From assembly GCA_021613535.1 (NCBI GenBank), contig CP075492.1:3534001-3598000 (forward strand): 64,000 nucleotides of DNA, read 5' to 3'. The notes below the pieces were generated by a model that saw only the letters and a list, made by a program, of their open reading frames with translations, did not search any database and was not told where the DNA came from. How positions within the stretch are numbered: the stretch's first letter is position 1; each line of letters starts with the position of its first letter. Of the stretch, positions 40,375-53,387 are shown piece after piece. The position numbers and the translations under genes are program-made. The DNA comes from Adineta vaga (lineage: Eukaryota; Rotifera).

Positions 40375-42036
40375 ATGGCAATGAAATCTTCTGTATCAAA
40401 TGGTAATCGTTCGGTTCGATTTCAAATTGATGATGATGATGATGATAAAGGACAAGAAAATAAACGATTAACACGAAAACAGTCAAGTGAATCATTTGTT
40501 ATTCATGAAATTCAACCATGGTCATCAATATTTCCATTTGAACAACAACAACAACATTCACCCGATCAAACATTTCATACATTAGAACAAGTTGTTGTTC
40601 ATCCATCAACACATCGTTCACGTTCATTATTAACTAATCGAAATCGACGGTTTGATCCTCATCATGATCGAATTACATTTCGTTCACTTTTGGGCACCAT
40701 GTCACAGATTCATTATATCTTTACACATAAACAATTTCTTCATGGTCTTCGTATAATGAAATTTTTAATTCAATTTATTGATTCATCTTTACGAGGAATA
40801 GGTCAACTTATGTTTGCAAATAATCCTCTATCGGGTTTGGTAAGTTTTAATAACAACAATATGAAGTGAACAATAGAATTTTCATTTTAGGTTATTTTAT
40901 TAGCATTAATGATCAATGGAAAACCATCAGCTGGCTATGCTTTATTAGGAACAATGATATCGACATTAACTGCACATATTCTCGGATTAAATCATCAATC
41001 GATTCAAACGGGTTTATATGGTTCACATGGATGTTTAACAGCTTTGATTATAAGTCATTTTTCACTGGGTCGAACTTTTGGAGAAATTCTTGGACCAGTG
41101 ATCCTTTTATGTATATGTTCAACAATCTTTTTTGTTGCTCTTTGTAAAATCTTTGTTATTCGATTTGATCTTTCACCGTTCACCTTCAGTTCTCATCTCT
41201 GTTCATTTATATGGTTATTATGTGCATCTAAATTTCGTTATTCTCCTATTGCTGATGAAAATATTTTATCATCAAATTTTTCATCATTTTCAATTATAGA
41301 ATTTTCCAATCAAACAAATACAACACTATTTTGGTCATTAGTTCTCAATATCTTTGGTGGATTTTTTACAAGTATAAGTCAAGTTTATATTATTAATAAT
41401 GTATTTACTGGTTTATTTATTCTATTGGGTATATCAATTTGTTCATTACGATTAACATTTCTTGCTTTATTCGGTGCAATTATTGGTCAATTATCAGCTT
41501 TGTATCTATTTCGAATATCAATCGAAGAACTTAGTCAAGGTCTTTGGGGTTTTAATTCTGCTTTAACCTGTCAAACACTTGGAGGAATGTTTTTTGTTCT
41601 TCATGGATATCATATTTGGTTTTATATGTTATTTGGATCAGTGATGACTGTTTTTGTTCAAAGTGCTCTAACAACAGTATTTTCTTTATATGGAATTCCT
41701 TGTTTAATGTTACCATCAATCATTATTTGTTGGTTATTATGTTTATTAGGTGGATCAAGTCATTATTTAATTGGTGTCAAACTTCGATCGATAAGTATTC
41801 CTGAAGATCATTTACGACGTTTTCGTTTATCAAATATTGTTAAGATGCATTTTGAATTCTTAAATGATCTTTCAATCATTCTTAGTAAAGTTGGAGGAAA
41901 TGAAAATATACCTGGAGAAGATTTAACAACCATTGAAAATGAATTTGTACCAATACTTTTATGTTCTTATACACATCAGAATGATTTATTGAATCTAAAA
42001 TCTATTAGATCAAGGTGCGGATGTGAATGCAACTGA
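40375..42036 (+). CDS. Urea transporter domain (SLC14-like), N-terminal part of an ankyrin fusion
   Basis: Exon 40375-40839 (155 codons) joins 40891 onward (50-bp intron, GTAAGT...TTTTAG). After an acidic, Gln-rich cytoplasmic N-terminus the urea-transporter signature appears: SLRGIGQLMFANNPLSGLV, then LGTMISTLTAHILGL, GLYGSHGCLTALI and a second repeat GLWGFNSALTCQTLGG. The two pseudo-repeats and about ten helices match SLC14 channels, which pass urea down its gradient through the plasma membrane. This frame ends at 42036, but shortly before, at the A-run 41997-42000, the adjacent frame becomes a perfect ankyrin sequence. The natural product is therefore probably one protein of about 980 residues, interrupted here by a 1- or 2-base indel. 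Confidence 0.85.
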
Positions 42037-43345
42037 TTATGATCTACGAAGTTCATTACATTTAGCTGCTTGTAATGGCCATCTGAAAATATGTCGAATT
42101 TTAATTGAAAAATTTCGTGCAGATACCAATCTTATTGATGATTTTGGTGGTACGCCATTATATGATGCATTTTGTCATGGACATTTTCATTTAATTCCTT
42201 ATCTTTATATGAAAGGTGCACGAATGCCAGGATCAAAAATTAAAGAATTAACTTTTCTTCTATGTGCATTTGCATTCGAAGGCAATTTCGAAGCTGTTCA
42301 ATATTTAATTGCCTGCGAAATTAATCCAAATCTAATTGATCATAATGGACGAACATCTTTACATTTAGCTGTTTGTGGAAATCATCTTTCTATTGTTAAA
42401 TATTTAGTTGAAGAAGGTCATGCATCCCTATCAATTGTTGATCATTATGGTCATACACCACTTGACAATGCTCTACGATTATCTGATAATCAAATAGCAT
42501 TTTATCTTCAATATTGGAGAGATAATCCGTCGAAAAATAAAATGAATCTTTCTAGAATTTTAGTCGATAATGATCTTGATGATGATATTTATTTAGACGA
42601 GGTATTCATCGAGGAAAATGAATCAATACGAAAGAAATCAGAAAATAAAACAGAAGAAAGTTTATTACCAGCTTTGTTTTGTACAGCTGCTGGTGAAGGA
42701 AATGTCAAGCAAATGATAAATATTCTTAAACAATTTCCACGATTTCGTGCTGATAGTGTCGATTATGATTATCGTTCAGCTGCACATATTGCTGCTGCGG
42801 AAGGTCAATTATCAAGCATAGAATTCTTATGTAAACATTCTTTATCGAAAAAACGTGATTTGCATTGGATTAATCAAGAAGATCGATGGGGTTTTACACC
42901 GATTGAAGAAGCTTATCGTTATGGACATTATCAAGTCGCGCATTGTCTACAAGAATATCAAACAAAAGAATCAAAATTAACTTCTTCAGAAAATCATTCC
43001 AATTCTTCAACAACAAAGCCGGTCGAAACTTTCCTAAATTCAATTCAAAAATGGAAAAAAGTCTTTCGTTTTGCCACATTAGTTTTAAATAATGAAGCTG
43101 AATTAATTAAATGTCTTCTAATGAGCGGCGTGTTTCACTCATCGGAAACTTATGCTGATTATGATGGACGAACACCAATGCATTGGGCGGCATTGAATGG
43201 TTATATAAATGTCGTTAAAGTTTTACAACAATGTGGTGATAATGGACGAACACATAAAGATCGATGGAATAATTCTGCTTTCGATGAAGCTAAACGAAAG
43301 AAATTTATGCAAATTGTTCATATTTTACTTGATGACATTGTTTAA
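41999..43345 (+). CDS. Ankyrin-repeat region, C-terminal part of the urea transporter fusion
   Basis: Open from 41999 with NLLDQGADVNATDYDLRSSL at once, i.e. starting mid-repeat without its own ATG; the first ATG in this frame is well inside the repeats. About eight ankyrin repeats follow in two groups (for example GRTSLHLAVCGNHLSIVKYL and GRTPMHWAALNGYINVVKVL), split by an acidic linker near 42560-42660. A repeat array lacking a start, beginning exactly where the transporter frame (THQNDLLNLK) reaches a helix typical of a first repeat, argues for a single fused gene. Ankyrin repeats bind partner proteins, so the region may anchor or gate the channel. Confidence 0.8.
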   Translation, partial: NLLDQGADVNATDYDLRSSLHLAACNGHLKICRILIEKFRADTNLIDDFGGTPLYDAFCHGHFHLIPYLYMKGARMPGSKIKELTFLLCAFAFEGNFEAVQYLIACEINPNLIDHNGRTSLHLAVCGNHLSIVKYLVEEGHASLSIVDHYGHTPLDNALRLSDNQIAFYLQYWRDNPSKNKMNLSRILVDNDLDDDIYLDEVFIEENESIRKKSENKTEESLLPALFCTAAGEGNVKQMINILKQFPRFRADSVDYDYRSAAHIAAAEGQLSSIEFLCKHSLSKKRDLHWINQEDRWGFTPIEEAYRYGHYQVAHCLQEYQTKESKLTSSENHSNSSTTKPVETFLNSIQKWKKVFRFATLVLNNEAELIKCLLMSGVFHSSETYADYDGRTPMHWAALNGYINVVKVLQQCGDNGRTHKDRWNNSAFDEAKRKKFMQIVHILLDDIV

Positions 43346-43394
43346 TCTTTTAATTTATTGAAAAACAAAATTGTACAAAAGAATATAGTAGTAT

Positions 43395-44180
43395 TTAGTC
43401 GATTCGATCAATCTTCTTTCCTAGGACAATATACATTGGATCGACAAATTCTCCATCAGTCATTGGTAAAAAGTTTCCATCGAAAAATGAATAAGCTGCG
43501 ATTGTTTTCGGATCGAAGTAAATATCGGAGAGAAGGAAGTAATTTGCGACCCATTGAACACGTTGTAATTCATCCATAGAAAGCCATTTTTGAATAACTT
43601 TCGTTGGAAAACAACGATTCGAGAATGATGTGAGAAATACTCCATTTGGTTTTAATATTCTTCCGATTTCATTGAAAATTTTCAATGGATGAATAAGATA
43701 ATCGATAGAAACGGAACAGATCACCGAATCGAATGTATTCGAAGGAAATTGTGTTAATGTTGGATTGAGATTTACATCTTGAACTGTATAACCTTGATTT
43801 AACGATTGATTTTCTTTTAATTCGAGTTCATTCATTCCAAGACCATGGACACGACCTAGAATAACTTTCAGGATAAGAAAAATTTTCGTAAGAAAAGATT
43901 TACCTATAAAATTCTCGGGTAAATGTGAAGTCCATGATGAACATAAATCCAATGTTCTTGTTTCCATTGTTTGTGGAATTGCATAGGTATAGAATTGAGA
44001 TAGAACAGATCGTGCTCGTTCATCGATATGATGAACAAAACGTGGTGTCGAATAAAACTCAGAATCATTATTTTCATCTTGACGAATCAGATCAGTCGAA
44101 GGATTTATTGAAATTGATTTTAAACATGGTGCTAAAAGTGTTTTCAAACGAGTAAAATCAAGTTTATATGCAGAATTCAT
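43395..44180 (-). CDS. Class I SAM-dependent methyltransferase-like protein
   Basis: Two exons, 44180-43904 and 43855-43395, give 245 residues. The 48-bp intron has GT/AG ends, is divisible by three and has no stop, so unspliced RNA is also open (261 residues). Splicing restores ENFIGRVHGLGMNELEL, which fits the family better. The post-I region includes TLDLCSSWTSHLP (motif I lacks the usual GxGxG), VICSVSIDYLIHPLKIFNEI and GRILKPNGVFLTSFSNRC (motif III). The substrate is probably a small molecule; the group is common in algae and bacteria, and the animal function is not known. Converges with the ankyrin gene, 49 bp between stop codons. Confidence 0.75.
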   Translation of the reverse strand: MNSAYKLDFTRLKTLLAPCLKSISINPSTDLIRQDENNDSEFYSTPRFVHHIDERARSVLSQFYTYAIPQTMETRTLDLCSSWTSHLPENFIGKSFLTKIFLILKVILGRVHGLGMNELELKENQSLNQGYTVQDVNLNPTLTQFPSNTFDSVICSVSIDYLIHPLKIFNEIGRILKPNGVFLTSFSNRCFPTKVIQKWLSMDELQRVQWVANYFLLSDIYFDPKTIAAYSFFDGNFLPMTDGEFVDPMYIVLGKKIDRID

Positions 44181-44517
44181 CTTAATAAAATTTGAAAATT
44201 AAAGAATTCATCTCCAATCGATAAGAGAATGTCATACAACTAATGAGATAATGATATGAAAGATGTCAGTCTATTTTATATGCGTTTCAAATAAATATCG
44301 ATATCTTCTGATTCATGTTTTTTATATTTATCTCCAAAAGAAAAAGGTAAATGTATGAATATAGAGAAGGGGGAAAAAAACCAATTAATATCGTTCCGGA
44401 GGATGATCATGACTCTCTCTTCCTTCGTATATTTGCAAATATATTGTGCAATATAATTATTTTGAATAATATTATTGTGCAGTTTTCTTTTCTACTATAT
44501 TGTAATTTCGAATAATT
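44181..44517. other. Divergent promoter region
   Basis: Lies between the methyltransferase (minus) and beta-tubulin (plus) starts; it probably holds both promoters. No clear TATA box on either side. Confidence 0.45.
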
Positions 44518-46230
<1,713 letters not shown>

Positions 46231-46378
46231 ATCGACCATCAATTGTTTTTTATTGAGCAAATAAATTTTATTTTTGAATTCTAATGACATCATTTTTTTT
46301 ATTGATTGGTATTTTGAATAAACTATAATAACTCATAAATTTGTTGAAAACATGATGCAAGATGGAAATCGATTCAAA

Positions 46379-46475
46379 TGGGACATATCATGGAGATTCT
46401 GATTTTTCAATTAGAACCGTAAAGAAGCGGAATCATGTGATTATCTTCACTCAATGGTGAAACAGAATCGGCATT
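46379..46475 (+). pseudogene. Beta-tubulin gene relic
   Basis: Just downstream of the tubulin gene, GGGACATATCATGGAGATTC repeats exon 2 (near 44680). It runs straight into AAAGAAGCGGAATCATGTGA, a copy of exon 3 (near 44987), and then GGTGAAACAGAATCGG (GGTGGAACAGGATCGG in the gene). The sequence between is missing, and frame is lost. Confidence 0.65.
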
Positions 46476-46724
46476 AATCTATTTCGAGCACTTGGATACG
46501 GTGATTATTGTGTGTTATTCCACATAATATAAAACTTTCTTTATCTTATTTAATGAAAACTATTGATATAATATGTGGTTTTGATATTACGTATTTATAG
46601 ATATGACGATATTCTCCATGTGATGTTATACTAAAGATACATTTTTCTTTCTCTTAATACGGTATCATCGAGTGAAAACGTGCGTTTATATTCATTTATC
46701 AATTGTAATTTTATCTCAATCGAC

Positions 46725-46965
46725 ATGTTAACACCACAACATAAAGCAGATTCATCATTGAATAATCTTCCGGAAAATAATGGTACTGCATCAGGAACGA
46801 TTGGAACTACATGGTTCCACAAACTTGATTGGTAGTGGAAAACATACAGATGTCTCAACTTCGTTAAATCCAACTAACAACGACACACAGGAAAAAGCCC
46901 CAATTGATAAACATGGTGATACTTGGGGAGGTGGGATTCCACATGTAAACAAACAATGCAAATAA
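46725..46965 (+). pseudogene. Small hydrophilic protein gene with a frameshift
   Basis: ATG at 46725 opens MLTPQHKADSSLNNLPENNG and continues ASGTIGTT. One base (near 46811) then shifts the coding-like frame to GSTNLIGSGKHTDVSTSLNP, followed by NDTQEKAPIDKHGDTWGGGI and a TAA at 46963-46965. The product would be about 79 residues, hydrophilic, Asn/Thr/Gly-rich and probably unfolded. An alternative intact start at 46780 gives 61 residues but a less natural N-terminus. Family unknown. The shift may be a sequencing error, in which case the gene is live. Confidence 0.4.
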
Positions 46966-49150
46966 AAACCATTATTAAAACTAGATTCTATTTCAATCAA
47001 GCTTTTTTCGCGTTTCTTTAACAATAAACATCTATTTATATTATTTAAAAGAATTTGAACTGGATAACCTTATCACATAAAATGTTCTAGTGCACATATA
47101 CTATCAGTGACTTTGGACGAGAGACAAGTTATGCACTATATTTATTGTAGACGTAAAATACATCTCTCCTTTGCCAACTAATACTTTTGATGATGATGAG
47201 AAAAGATTCCTAACTTTTAGACATCATTTGTACGTGTTAAAATAAGCAACGAAGTTTTTCAAAGATTAAAATCAATCAGAATGGCTTCCAACAGGTCTAG
47301 AAATGTACCTACAACATTCACATAAAATAAAAAATCAAAGAATTTGTTTTTTCACTGGATCATGTTGATCGATAATTCAAATTTCGCGAAGATTTCGGAT
47401 AAGAAAGGGTAAATATAAAATTAACCAGAAAACAATCTTTTCACAAATAACGTAACAAACAAATCGAATTGTATTCCAACGATTGCGAAAAGCTGCTGCA
47501 CGATTTGTACTTGCATATTAATTCAACAGCTGAGAATGTTCTTTTACATAAAAGAAATAATAGTAGAGACGACAAATGATTTCATTTCTATTATTTAAAA
47601 TTAAATTAAATCCATCAATTAAGACAATGTATTGCTGTCAAAATGGATCCTGCAAGTAAATAAGCAATAGATGGATTACACTAAAATACACAAGACTAAT
47701 CTAATCATATCTACGACAATCATTGGCATTGCAACGAAATATTGTATTGATCGTTTCTACAGACAGACATTTCCACAACATTGAAAAACAGAAAAATAGG
47801 TTTCTTTTATGGAGAAGACTAAAAAGAAAATGAAAGAATATACATACGAACGTCTTCTCTTTAGGTCTATTATTAATTTATATAATTTTAATTGAAAGAT
47901 TCAAAGTATGTCATGTTTAATTCTTCAATATAAGGTTACAATCTTTGTCGTCGTATTTTAAAGTTTAACAGCTAATCAACTTCTATTCAATTTCACATAA
48001 ACATTAATTCTTATTCTTGAGTTTTACTATATTGTATCTCACAGACATGACTCGAAACAAAAACTCTGAAATTATTCTCGTTCATTTATTTATTTATTAT
48101 CTCTTCCCATAAAAGCACGACAAGATGTTACCATCGGCCTATCCTACTCTGCAAACTAACCGCCATCAATTGTCATCTTAAATGCTTATTCGAATTCATA
48201 TAAAATTTTCATTCAGAGTTTCATGAGTCTAGTTTATTCCTATGAAATCATAGTACATAAAACTAACAGGAATCAAAGAGTTAGGCAAATATTTTATCAC
48301 ATTTCAAAGACTTGAATACATAATATAGTTCGATGTTATAAGCCTAAATTCACAGAGTTTGAGAGAAACAAGAGAAAGTTCAAACAAGAACTATTTCAAA
48401 AAGTATACCACGAAGAAAGAAGGATAATGAACAACCTTCACCTTCACTTTCATGTACAGAAATATTTTACACGATAATACAACATACTATGTTGGATTCG
48501 ATTCAGATTGTATCGGTTTGAGAGTTGATGGATATGTTTTGAAAAGTCTTCTTGATGAATTGTAACATTACCAATGGCTTTCATTTCATTATTTAAATCA
48601 GTGTATTAAATACAAACATAAACATATGCTTCACACTCAACAATCGTTTTTAATAAGTGTGGAGTGGTTGCTGCAACGTGAGTAAGTTTCATTTTCATTG
48701 TTGATTCATTCTTAATTTCAACAGAAATATTCAAATTCTTGTTTGTTTTTATCAACAAAGAATAACAACAAATGCATTTTAGTTTGTTTATTTTGTTGAA
48801 ACTAACAGTTATGAAAAAATTGCGAACAAAATAAAAATAGATAAGCAAAAATATAGTAGAGAAAGCAAGTGGTATGAGAATAGAATAAGTGAGAATGAAA
48901 GTTAACTATAGAATAGTGTTCATTGAAATAGAAGTTGGATGATGACAGTGTTGAAGTTTTATTATAGATTTGTACTTCTGCCATATATCCTACAAAGAAA
49001 GAATCAATGAACTAACTTATAAATATAAAATAGTGATATGATCAGCTCAATGAAGAACATACGAATGTTAAAACAAATGTCAAAAAAAATTTTTAATATT
49101 CCATCAATGAAACATGATATTGACATAACATACCTTGCTTACTTCGCCGT
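46966..49150. other. Gene-poor interval with one receptor relic
   Basis: AT-rich. Apart from the relic at 47381-47660 no supported gene. The segment 48980-49130 may carry a 3'-UTR intron of the secreted-protein gene (donor near 49131, acceptor near 48997). Confidence 0.4.
47381..47660 (-). pseudogene. 7TM receptor relic A
   Basis: Minus-strand reading: LLN, stop, YASTNRAAAFRNRWNTIRFV, then CYVICEKIVFWLILYLPFLI and a stop. This parallels VAFDQYASTYHEAAFCNRWK and CYAICKTILFCLFLYLSVL at 52037-52225, the TM3 end to TM4 of a rhodopsin-class receptor. DNA identity is visible through the segment and its upstream flank. Confidence 0.5.
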
Positions 49151-49587
49151 TTAGCCCCAACCACAGAGAAAACGAGCACCAGTATGGTAACATTTATAAG
49201 GAGCACAACAACGGTCACCAGCACCATGAGGAAAACGATGATCGTTACGATAAGCTCTATAAGCAGCTGTGTAAGCTTCATTATTATACAACGGATTTAC
49301 AGCAGGAGCGTCGGGAACAGCAGCACGAGCAGCAGCATGAGCAGCAGCAACAGATGCATCAGTAGCAGCTACAGCAGAGAAGTAAGAATCACGATCACAT
49401 CCACCATCATAACCAGTACATGTAGCTTCTGCGCGGAGTCCATGAAGAAGTTCACGGAGCACCACTCGTTGACTAGCTTTTAAACTGGCCTCTTCAGAGC
49501 TTTCTTTCTTGTTTGTGTGTGAGAACTTATTACCAAGAAGCCATAAATAAGAGCCAAACATATTAATATCTTAGTGAGATTCATCAT
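49151..49587 (-). CDS. Small secreted Ala-rich cysteine protein
   Basis: Exons 49587-49534 and 49489-49151 (44-bp intron GTAATAAG...GAAGAG) give 130 residues. The first exon encodes a clear signal peptide (MNLTKILICLALIYGFL). The mature part has CTGYDGGC, an Ala-rich helix (AVAATDASVAAAHAAARAAV), Tyr/Asn repeats and a C-terminal RCCAPYKC...FLCGWG, with three probable disulphides. The uninterrupted downstream frame alone lacks a secretion signal, which favours splicing. No known family; a structural or defence peptide is possible. The intron is near the shortest usable length, so the junction is uncertain. Confidence 0.55.
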
Positions 49588-50702
49588 ATTGTCTTATTGA
49601 TGAATCGATAAATGTACGTTTATAATTTTACGTTATTATTTCGACTCTTATATACTCATTAATCGAAATAGAGAGAGATGAAAAAGTTAACGATGTTTAC
49701 ATCGACACTGCGACCTAAAGTACGATGATTAGTTTAAAAAGTGTTCGAAAAATAGACTACAATATAATATTAAAGTCAGAAAAGACAACCGTATTTTTCT
49801 CTCTAGTTACGAGGATGTTTTCGCTTGTGCGCAAATCTGTGCTCATTCATCCATATTGCTGTCTTATGAGAAATAAGTTATTGCACATATTGGTAGCAAT
49901 CATGTATTTCTCTTCTCGATATATTTTTTGTTTAAAAAATAAATGAATCATTCTCAATCTACTAATTCGTTTATTTAAAATAGACATTAATCTGATCTGA
50001 TCTGCGGAATCGAAATAAAACTTATGGAACTGTATCACTTTTCTACTGATCAGCTCCTCTACTGTGGCTTCTCGTGTTGAAAGTCTTGAAGGCTCTGTCA
50101 CTTTGTAGTTTCTTTATTATATTTTAGATAAGCGTCTTCACGTTTGAAAACAAATAAGAAACATCAGCAAACAAAATATTTTCTTAACTAACTAATCCAA
50201 TCTTTCTACTTCCATAAATCAACAATCTCAAATTTCATGAGTTTTTCGTTCTTTTCAATGTGATGCAATAGGAGTCGTTGGTATCTGATTGGTGAATGAA
50301 GTAACTTCTTAAAAGAAAACCTTCGTATTTGCTTCGAATGAACGAAACCTTCATCTTCCCATTGTTTTTTTGTCATCAGAAAAATTGTTAAAAAGTCAAA
50401 TTTTACTCGTTTGATCTGAAGAGAGCCTTAACGGTTCGTTTTTAAATCACATTTATCTTATGTTGATGAAACATTTGAACAAAAAAACTGAGTTATCCGA
50501 TACATCATACTATAAGAGAGACTACTATTAGGTATTGATTCATTTATCTTTTTGTAGAAGCTCAATTGTGACAGAAAATGGCAGAAGCATAATCGAACGT
50601 TTCATCTTATTTTCCTTTTCCATGTTTTAATTTGGGTTCGAAAACTTAAAATATTCTGTACTTATTACAACGAAACTATCATATCTCTAAGATTGCAAAC
50701 AT
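49588..50702. other. Intergenic region
   Basis: No supported gene. An 84-codon minus-strand frame (49847-50101) has protein-like composition in its first half but no context or family. Confidence 0.4.
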
Positions 50703-51160
50703 ACACATATAAGACTATACATCAATCAGAACTTCAATGATGTTGATTCTGTACAGAGAGAGAAAGAGAATAATGAAAAATATTTGATGATGAAAGGTAA
50801 AGAGACAAAGAATATATGTTTATTCAAAGTCACTTGTCAACTTGATTAAATGCTTATCGACTGAAGGATAATTATGTTTTTTTACGAAGCACCCCCAAAT
50901 GTTTTGAAAACACAAAGTTTTTCTTAAATGCGTATAAGACTATACATCAATCAGAACTTCAATGATGTTGATTCTGTATATATATAGAGAGAGAAAGAGC
51001 AACGAAAAATGTTTGATGATGCTAGGTAAAGAGACAAAGAATATATGTTTACTCAAGGTGACCGGTCAACTGGATTAAATGTTTATCGATTGAAGGATAA
51101 TTATACTTTTTTGCTCAGCACCCTCAAATATTTTCAAAAGACGAAATTTTCGTAAATATG
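50703..51160 (+). repeat. Tandem direct duplication, about 225-bp unit
   Basis: Two adjacent copies (from about 50705 and 50930) share long exact blocks such as ATAAGACTATACATCAATCA and GGTAAAGAGACAAAGAATAT at a constant offset of 225 bp, with scattered substitutions and a TA insertion. No ORF spans it. Confidence 0.85.
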
Positions 51161-51820
51161 TTTAACACTATTCATTACGTATATTCTAACCGCAAAAATG
51201 TTTTCAATGTTATCTTCATTCACAGTTGAACTATTCATATTCAGGTATTATTTTGACATTAGAATCAAATCTATTTGTTTAGACATTCACTGATGATCGT
51301 ATGTCTAATCGCAAGAGAATTAGATGACTGCTCTTTGATTCACAATACTCTGTGTAATTGAAAAGAGATTGAAGAATATTTCATTCTACGATTGTAAAAG
51401 TTCTGATTAAATAGAAGAATCATTATTAATAATCGATCAATGTCTTCATTGACACCATCAACGTTTAAAGAATATGCGCAATATAGGGAGAATATGACGA
51501 AGTCTATTATAGAACATCAAAAAGTACTTCTTACGAGAGAATGTACTATATGAAAAACAAACGATATTTTTCGATTTCTTTCATCAAAAGTAAGTACTAG
51601 TATGGTTCTATCATTGTCGACACAATTTGCCTATAATAGCAGTTATTTTCATAGAAGCATTTTACTAATTATTTCAGTATTCGTCGGACTTCATTTGACA
51701 AATACAAATAAATATAAAATGTATCTATAAAATTCGCATGAAATAGAAAACGACGAATTTGTAAAATAATATGCTATCCCAAGCTGATCAAAGAGCAGTT
51801 TTTTCTGCTGTACTTGCTGC
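51160..51820. other. Intergenic region
   Basis: AT-rich, no gene or repeat recognised. Confidence 0.45.
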
Positions 51821-51821
51821 T

Positions 51822-52330
51822 TCAGGATAAACTGATCCCAATGCAAAAACTTGAAATATCAAGAATAATCAATTGAGGAATTAACATTCGATAAATTTGT
51901 CTTTCTAATCGATCGTGTTGATTGACAAGTACTATTCCATGAAGATTTCGAAGAATGTCATGCATAAAAATAACAATTAAAACAGTGATAATTATTGTAA
52001 AAAATAACGAAGTCAAGACATAATTATTCATACTATTCAACATTGGTCATTTGCCACGAAACACATAAAGCTAACAAGTGGACTTGAAATAAGAACTGAT
52101 AAATATAAAAATAAACAGAAAAGAATCGTTTTACAAATAGCATAACAAACAAATTGAATTGTTTTCCAACGATTGCAAAAGGCTGCCTCATGATACGTAC
52201 TAGCATATTGATCAAAAGCAACCAAACTGCTCTTACAAAGAGAAAATAATTACATAAACAACAAATGATTTCATTTGTTGGAAATAAAAAAAATACTAAA
52301 TCGTTCAGCAAGACCAGATAAAATACAGAT
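51822..52330 (-). pseudogene. 7TM receptor relic B
   Basis: Broken minus-strand frames with helix-rich segments. LLLINML runs into VAFDQYASTYHEAAFCNRW, then the TM4-like CYAICKTILFCLFLYL, then SPLVSFMCFVANDQC. After a stop comes MNNYVLTSLFFTIIITVLIV (TM5-like), ILRNLHGIVLVNQHDRLERQ and TM6-like ML IPQLIILDISS. Frame changes between blocks show decay. Upstream to about 52720 there are further short frames (for example one starting at 52718) that may be its first exon. Sister of relic A. Confidence 0.5.
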
Positions 52331-53387
52331 TATGTTGATAAATATATGTTTGTCATAAAAGTACCTGCAATATTAATGAATTATGGCTGAATTGTATCAA
52401 AATGCTCGTTGTCGAACAAAGACTATGATATAGTTAAGATTGATCTAATCGTACAAAATATATTGATTTGAAATGAACAGAAAAGTAGTTTTTCTTATGA
52501 CGAAGACAAGAAAAAATTTTCTTCAAGTTTTCATAAATCTTTATTGAATAAAAGAACATATTCGCTCTGTTTGTCAGTGCGAAGCAAATCTTACTTAATG
52601 ATATATGAATAATATTGTTGACTTTTATACTTACGTGAACCAATGAACCAGGTTGGTTTATATGGTGCGGTAGGAAAGATTGTTGTTCGATTGACATTTC
52701 AACTGAATTATCTTCCATGACAGTATTGTAACTTGATGTATTATCTCATTATCGTTCATACAATTGAATATTTAAAACCGGAGAAAAGAACTTGACGAAA
52801 TTAACATTCTCTTATTTTCATGAGAAATCGATGTAAAGCTCTTATCACGTCCGATCGAACTGTTTACACTACAGTTTTGATCTATTTTGTAACGTTTAGC
52901 TTTCCCCATGATTATTTCAATACATTTAATCTCTTTGTAGAAGTCAGAACGCATATCTGAACATAGTCGAAGAAGAGAGAAGAAATTGCAATGAATCTGT
53001 TTTTGACTCTAACTTTGGATTGAAATAAAGAACTTAAAAAATGATCTTATATTTACTTCGTTTTTATCTCGAAATAAACGTATGTGGAATATAATCACTC
53101 ATTACAAGAAGAATACTTATAACAACAATGATGATAATGTGTATGCTATATGCTAGATCTCTAGATGAAAGAGAAAAACAACAGGTATCCATCTCATGAT
53201 AATACGAGAAATATAGGGAGATGACTATATAGTCGAACCTTGTAAGAACTTCAATTCGCAGTATCAAAGATAGCTGTGATCTCTGTCAGTAGAACTGATC
53301 TGATTATATGATATATTTGTTTATTATCAAAAGGTTAGTGAATTGAATGGAACGACTCATGAATAATATTTGATATTCATTTTACGT

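Noticed and set aside
40866-41147. ORF in another frame inside the urea transporter
   Set aside because: Shadow of the real frame, which carries the transporter signatures.
49847-50101. 84-codon minus-strand ORF with a charged N-terminal half
   Set aside because: No splice partner, family or conserved motif; kept only as a note in the intergenic entry.
50703-51160. CRISPR-like array
   Set aside because: Only two long copies with no spacer structure, in eukaryotic DNA; a simple tandem duplication.
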